Origin: Methylotenera sp.
Lineage (GTDB): Bacteria; Pseudomonadota; Gammaproteobacteria; Burkholderiales; Methylophilaceae
Assembly: GCA_021732405.1 (NCBI GenBank)
Contig: JAKFVB010000036.1
Span: 1-64,000 of the forward strand
DNA: 64,000 nt
Direction of reading: 5' to 3'
A program made the translations under genes and the position numbers. Position 1 is the stretch's first letter; every line of letters begins with the position of its first letter. This document shows positions 63,297 through 64,000 of this stretch, piece by piece. The notes beneath the pieces were generated by a model. It was not told the DNA's origin and made no database searches. It saw nothing but the letters and a program-made list of their open reading frames with translations.

Positions 63297-64000
63297 TCAC
63301 GGTGTGCTGGCTGTTACGCGCCAAATGGTATTGCCTACATCATCTGCCACAAGCAATGCGCCGCTTTTGTCTAACGCCACGCCTACTGGTCTGCCATATG
63401 CATCACCTTGTGTACTCAAAAAACCAGTTAACACATCAATAGGCAACCCTGTTGGTTTGCCATTCAAAAAAGGTACAAAAATCACTTTATAGCCACTGCG
63501 CGGCTTGCGGTTCCATGAGCCGTGCTGACCAATAAACATACCGTTAGCAAACGCATCGGGCAAAGTTGTGCCTTGCGATGCTGCCAATCCCAGCGATGCT
63601 GTATGCGAACCTAGCGCATAATCTGGCGCTATTGCTTTAGCCACCAAATCAGGTTGTGGTGGTTGCACACGCTCATCCACATGCTGGCCATAATAGCTAT
63701 AAGGCCAGCCATAAAAAGCGCCATCTTGCACAGAAGTTAAATAATCAGGCACCAAATCACCGCCAATTTCATCACGTTCATTCACCACGGTAAATAAAGT
63801 ATTGCTCACTGGCTCCCAAGCCATGCCATTGGGGTTACGCAAGCCAGAGGCAAAAATACGGTAGGTGCTAGTTTTAATATCAACTTCTAATATGGCCGCG
63901 CGTTCAAATTCGGCTTGCATGCCATTTTCTGCTACGTTGCTGTTAGACCCTACAGTGACGTAAAGCTTGCTGCCTTCTGCATTCGCGATAATATTTTTAG
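63297..64000 (-). CDS. PQQ-type (sorbosone/glucose) dehydrogenase-like protein, partial
   Basis: The frame runs out of the window at 64000, so the N terminus is missing. The visible 234-235 residues form part of a soluble-glucose-dehydrogenase-type beta-propeller: [68 protein letters not shown], and [27 protein letters not shown]. The ATG at 63920 is internal, since conserved sequence continues upstream of it. Family members often are periplasmic; the signal peptide would lie outside the window. Confidence 0.85.
   Translation of the reverse strand, partial: KNIIANAEGSKLYVTVGSNSNVAENGMQAEFERAAILEVDIKTSTYRIFASGLRNPNGMAWEPVSNTLFTVVNERDEIGGDLVPDYLTSVQDGAFYGWPYSYYGQHVDERVQPPQPDLVAKAIAPDYALGSHTASLGLAASQGTTLPDAFANGMFIGQHGSWNRKPRSGYKVIFVPFLNGKPTGLPIDVLTGFLSTQGDAYGRPVGVALDKSGALLVADDVGNTIWRVTASTP

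Noticed and set aside
1-64000. CRISPR array, insertion sequences or toxin-antitoxin pairs elsewhere
   Set aside because: No regular spaced repeats, no transposase and no adjacent toxin-antitoxin gene pair was seen; the only mobile unit supported is the tRNA-Arg element.

Overview
The window looks like chromosome from a methylotrophic betaproteobacterium, most likely Methylophilaceae (Methylotenera-like). This is inferred from the AT-leaning base composition, the protein flavours (betaproteobacterial PlsC with HX4E, a zf-CHCC protein after ilvE, DarP, a DUF6279 lipoprotein) and general gene order. No database search was possible. There are no rRNA genes and no CRISPR array. Two tRNAs (Ser-GCT and Arg-ACG) lie near the centre. 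No stretch longer than 300 bases lacks a gene.

Left part (1-34400) is dense core housekeeping. It holds lnt-glyQ-glyS-gmhB-plsC-YgjP-like peptidase, then SCO1, ilvE with a zf-CHCC protein, a leucine-rich-repeat/kinase fusion, murI, a cobalamin adenosyltransferase, pcnB-folK-deoxynucleoside kinase, and a secreted protein with a VPLPA-CTERM sorting tail. These are followed by panB-panC and panD-rsfS-rlmH (good sigma-70 promoter before panD), photolyase, mlaA, pmbA/darP, nhaD, a PDZ protein, mog, vanZ-thiL-pgpA-cinA, recA-recX-alaS and lysC. Many genes overlap by 1-22 bases, consistent with translationally coupled operons.

Centre (34.7-39.2 kb) is the accessory region. A 4,406-bp element sits in the 3' end of tRNA-Arg(ACG), bounded by a 10-bp direct repeat. 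It carries a five-gene minus-strand operon (ribbon-helix-helix regulator, Rep_trans-like replication initiator, two tiny proteins, large serine recombinase) and one divergent cargo gene with a HEPN-type R-X4-H motif. The presumed original tRNA terminator is stranded on the far side. In the predicted excised circle the recombinase acquires a different C-terminal tail whose stop overlaps the end of the cargo gene. This is the best candidate for an undescribed system here.

Right part (39.3-64 kb) begins with selO and a DUF6279 lipoprotein. A complete sulfate-uptake locus follows: yezD, an outer-membrane porin, sbp, a Mop/TOBE protein and cysT-cysW-cysA. After it come glgX, a PAS-GGDEF-EAL protein, a structured intergenic element, recQ, an exonuclease/GIY-YIG fusion, a MOSC protein and several small proteins. 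The end of the window holds galE, a Crp/Fnr-type regulator with a perfect 24-bp palindrome upstream, an EEP-family hydrolase coupled to clsB, a DUF2177 membrane protein, and a PQQ-type sugar dehydrogenase-like gene cut by the window edge.
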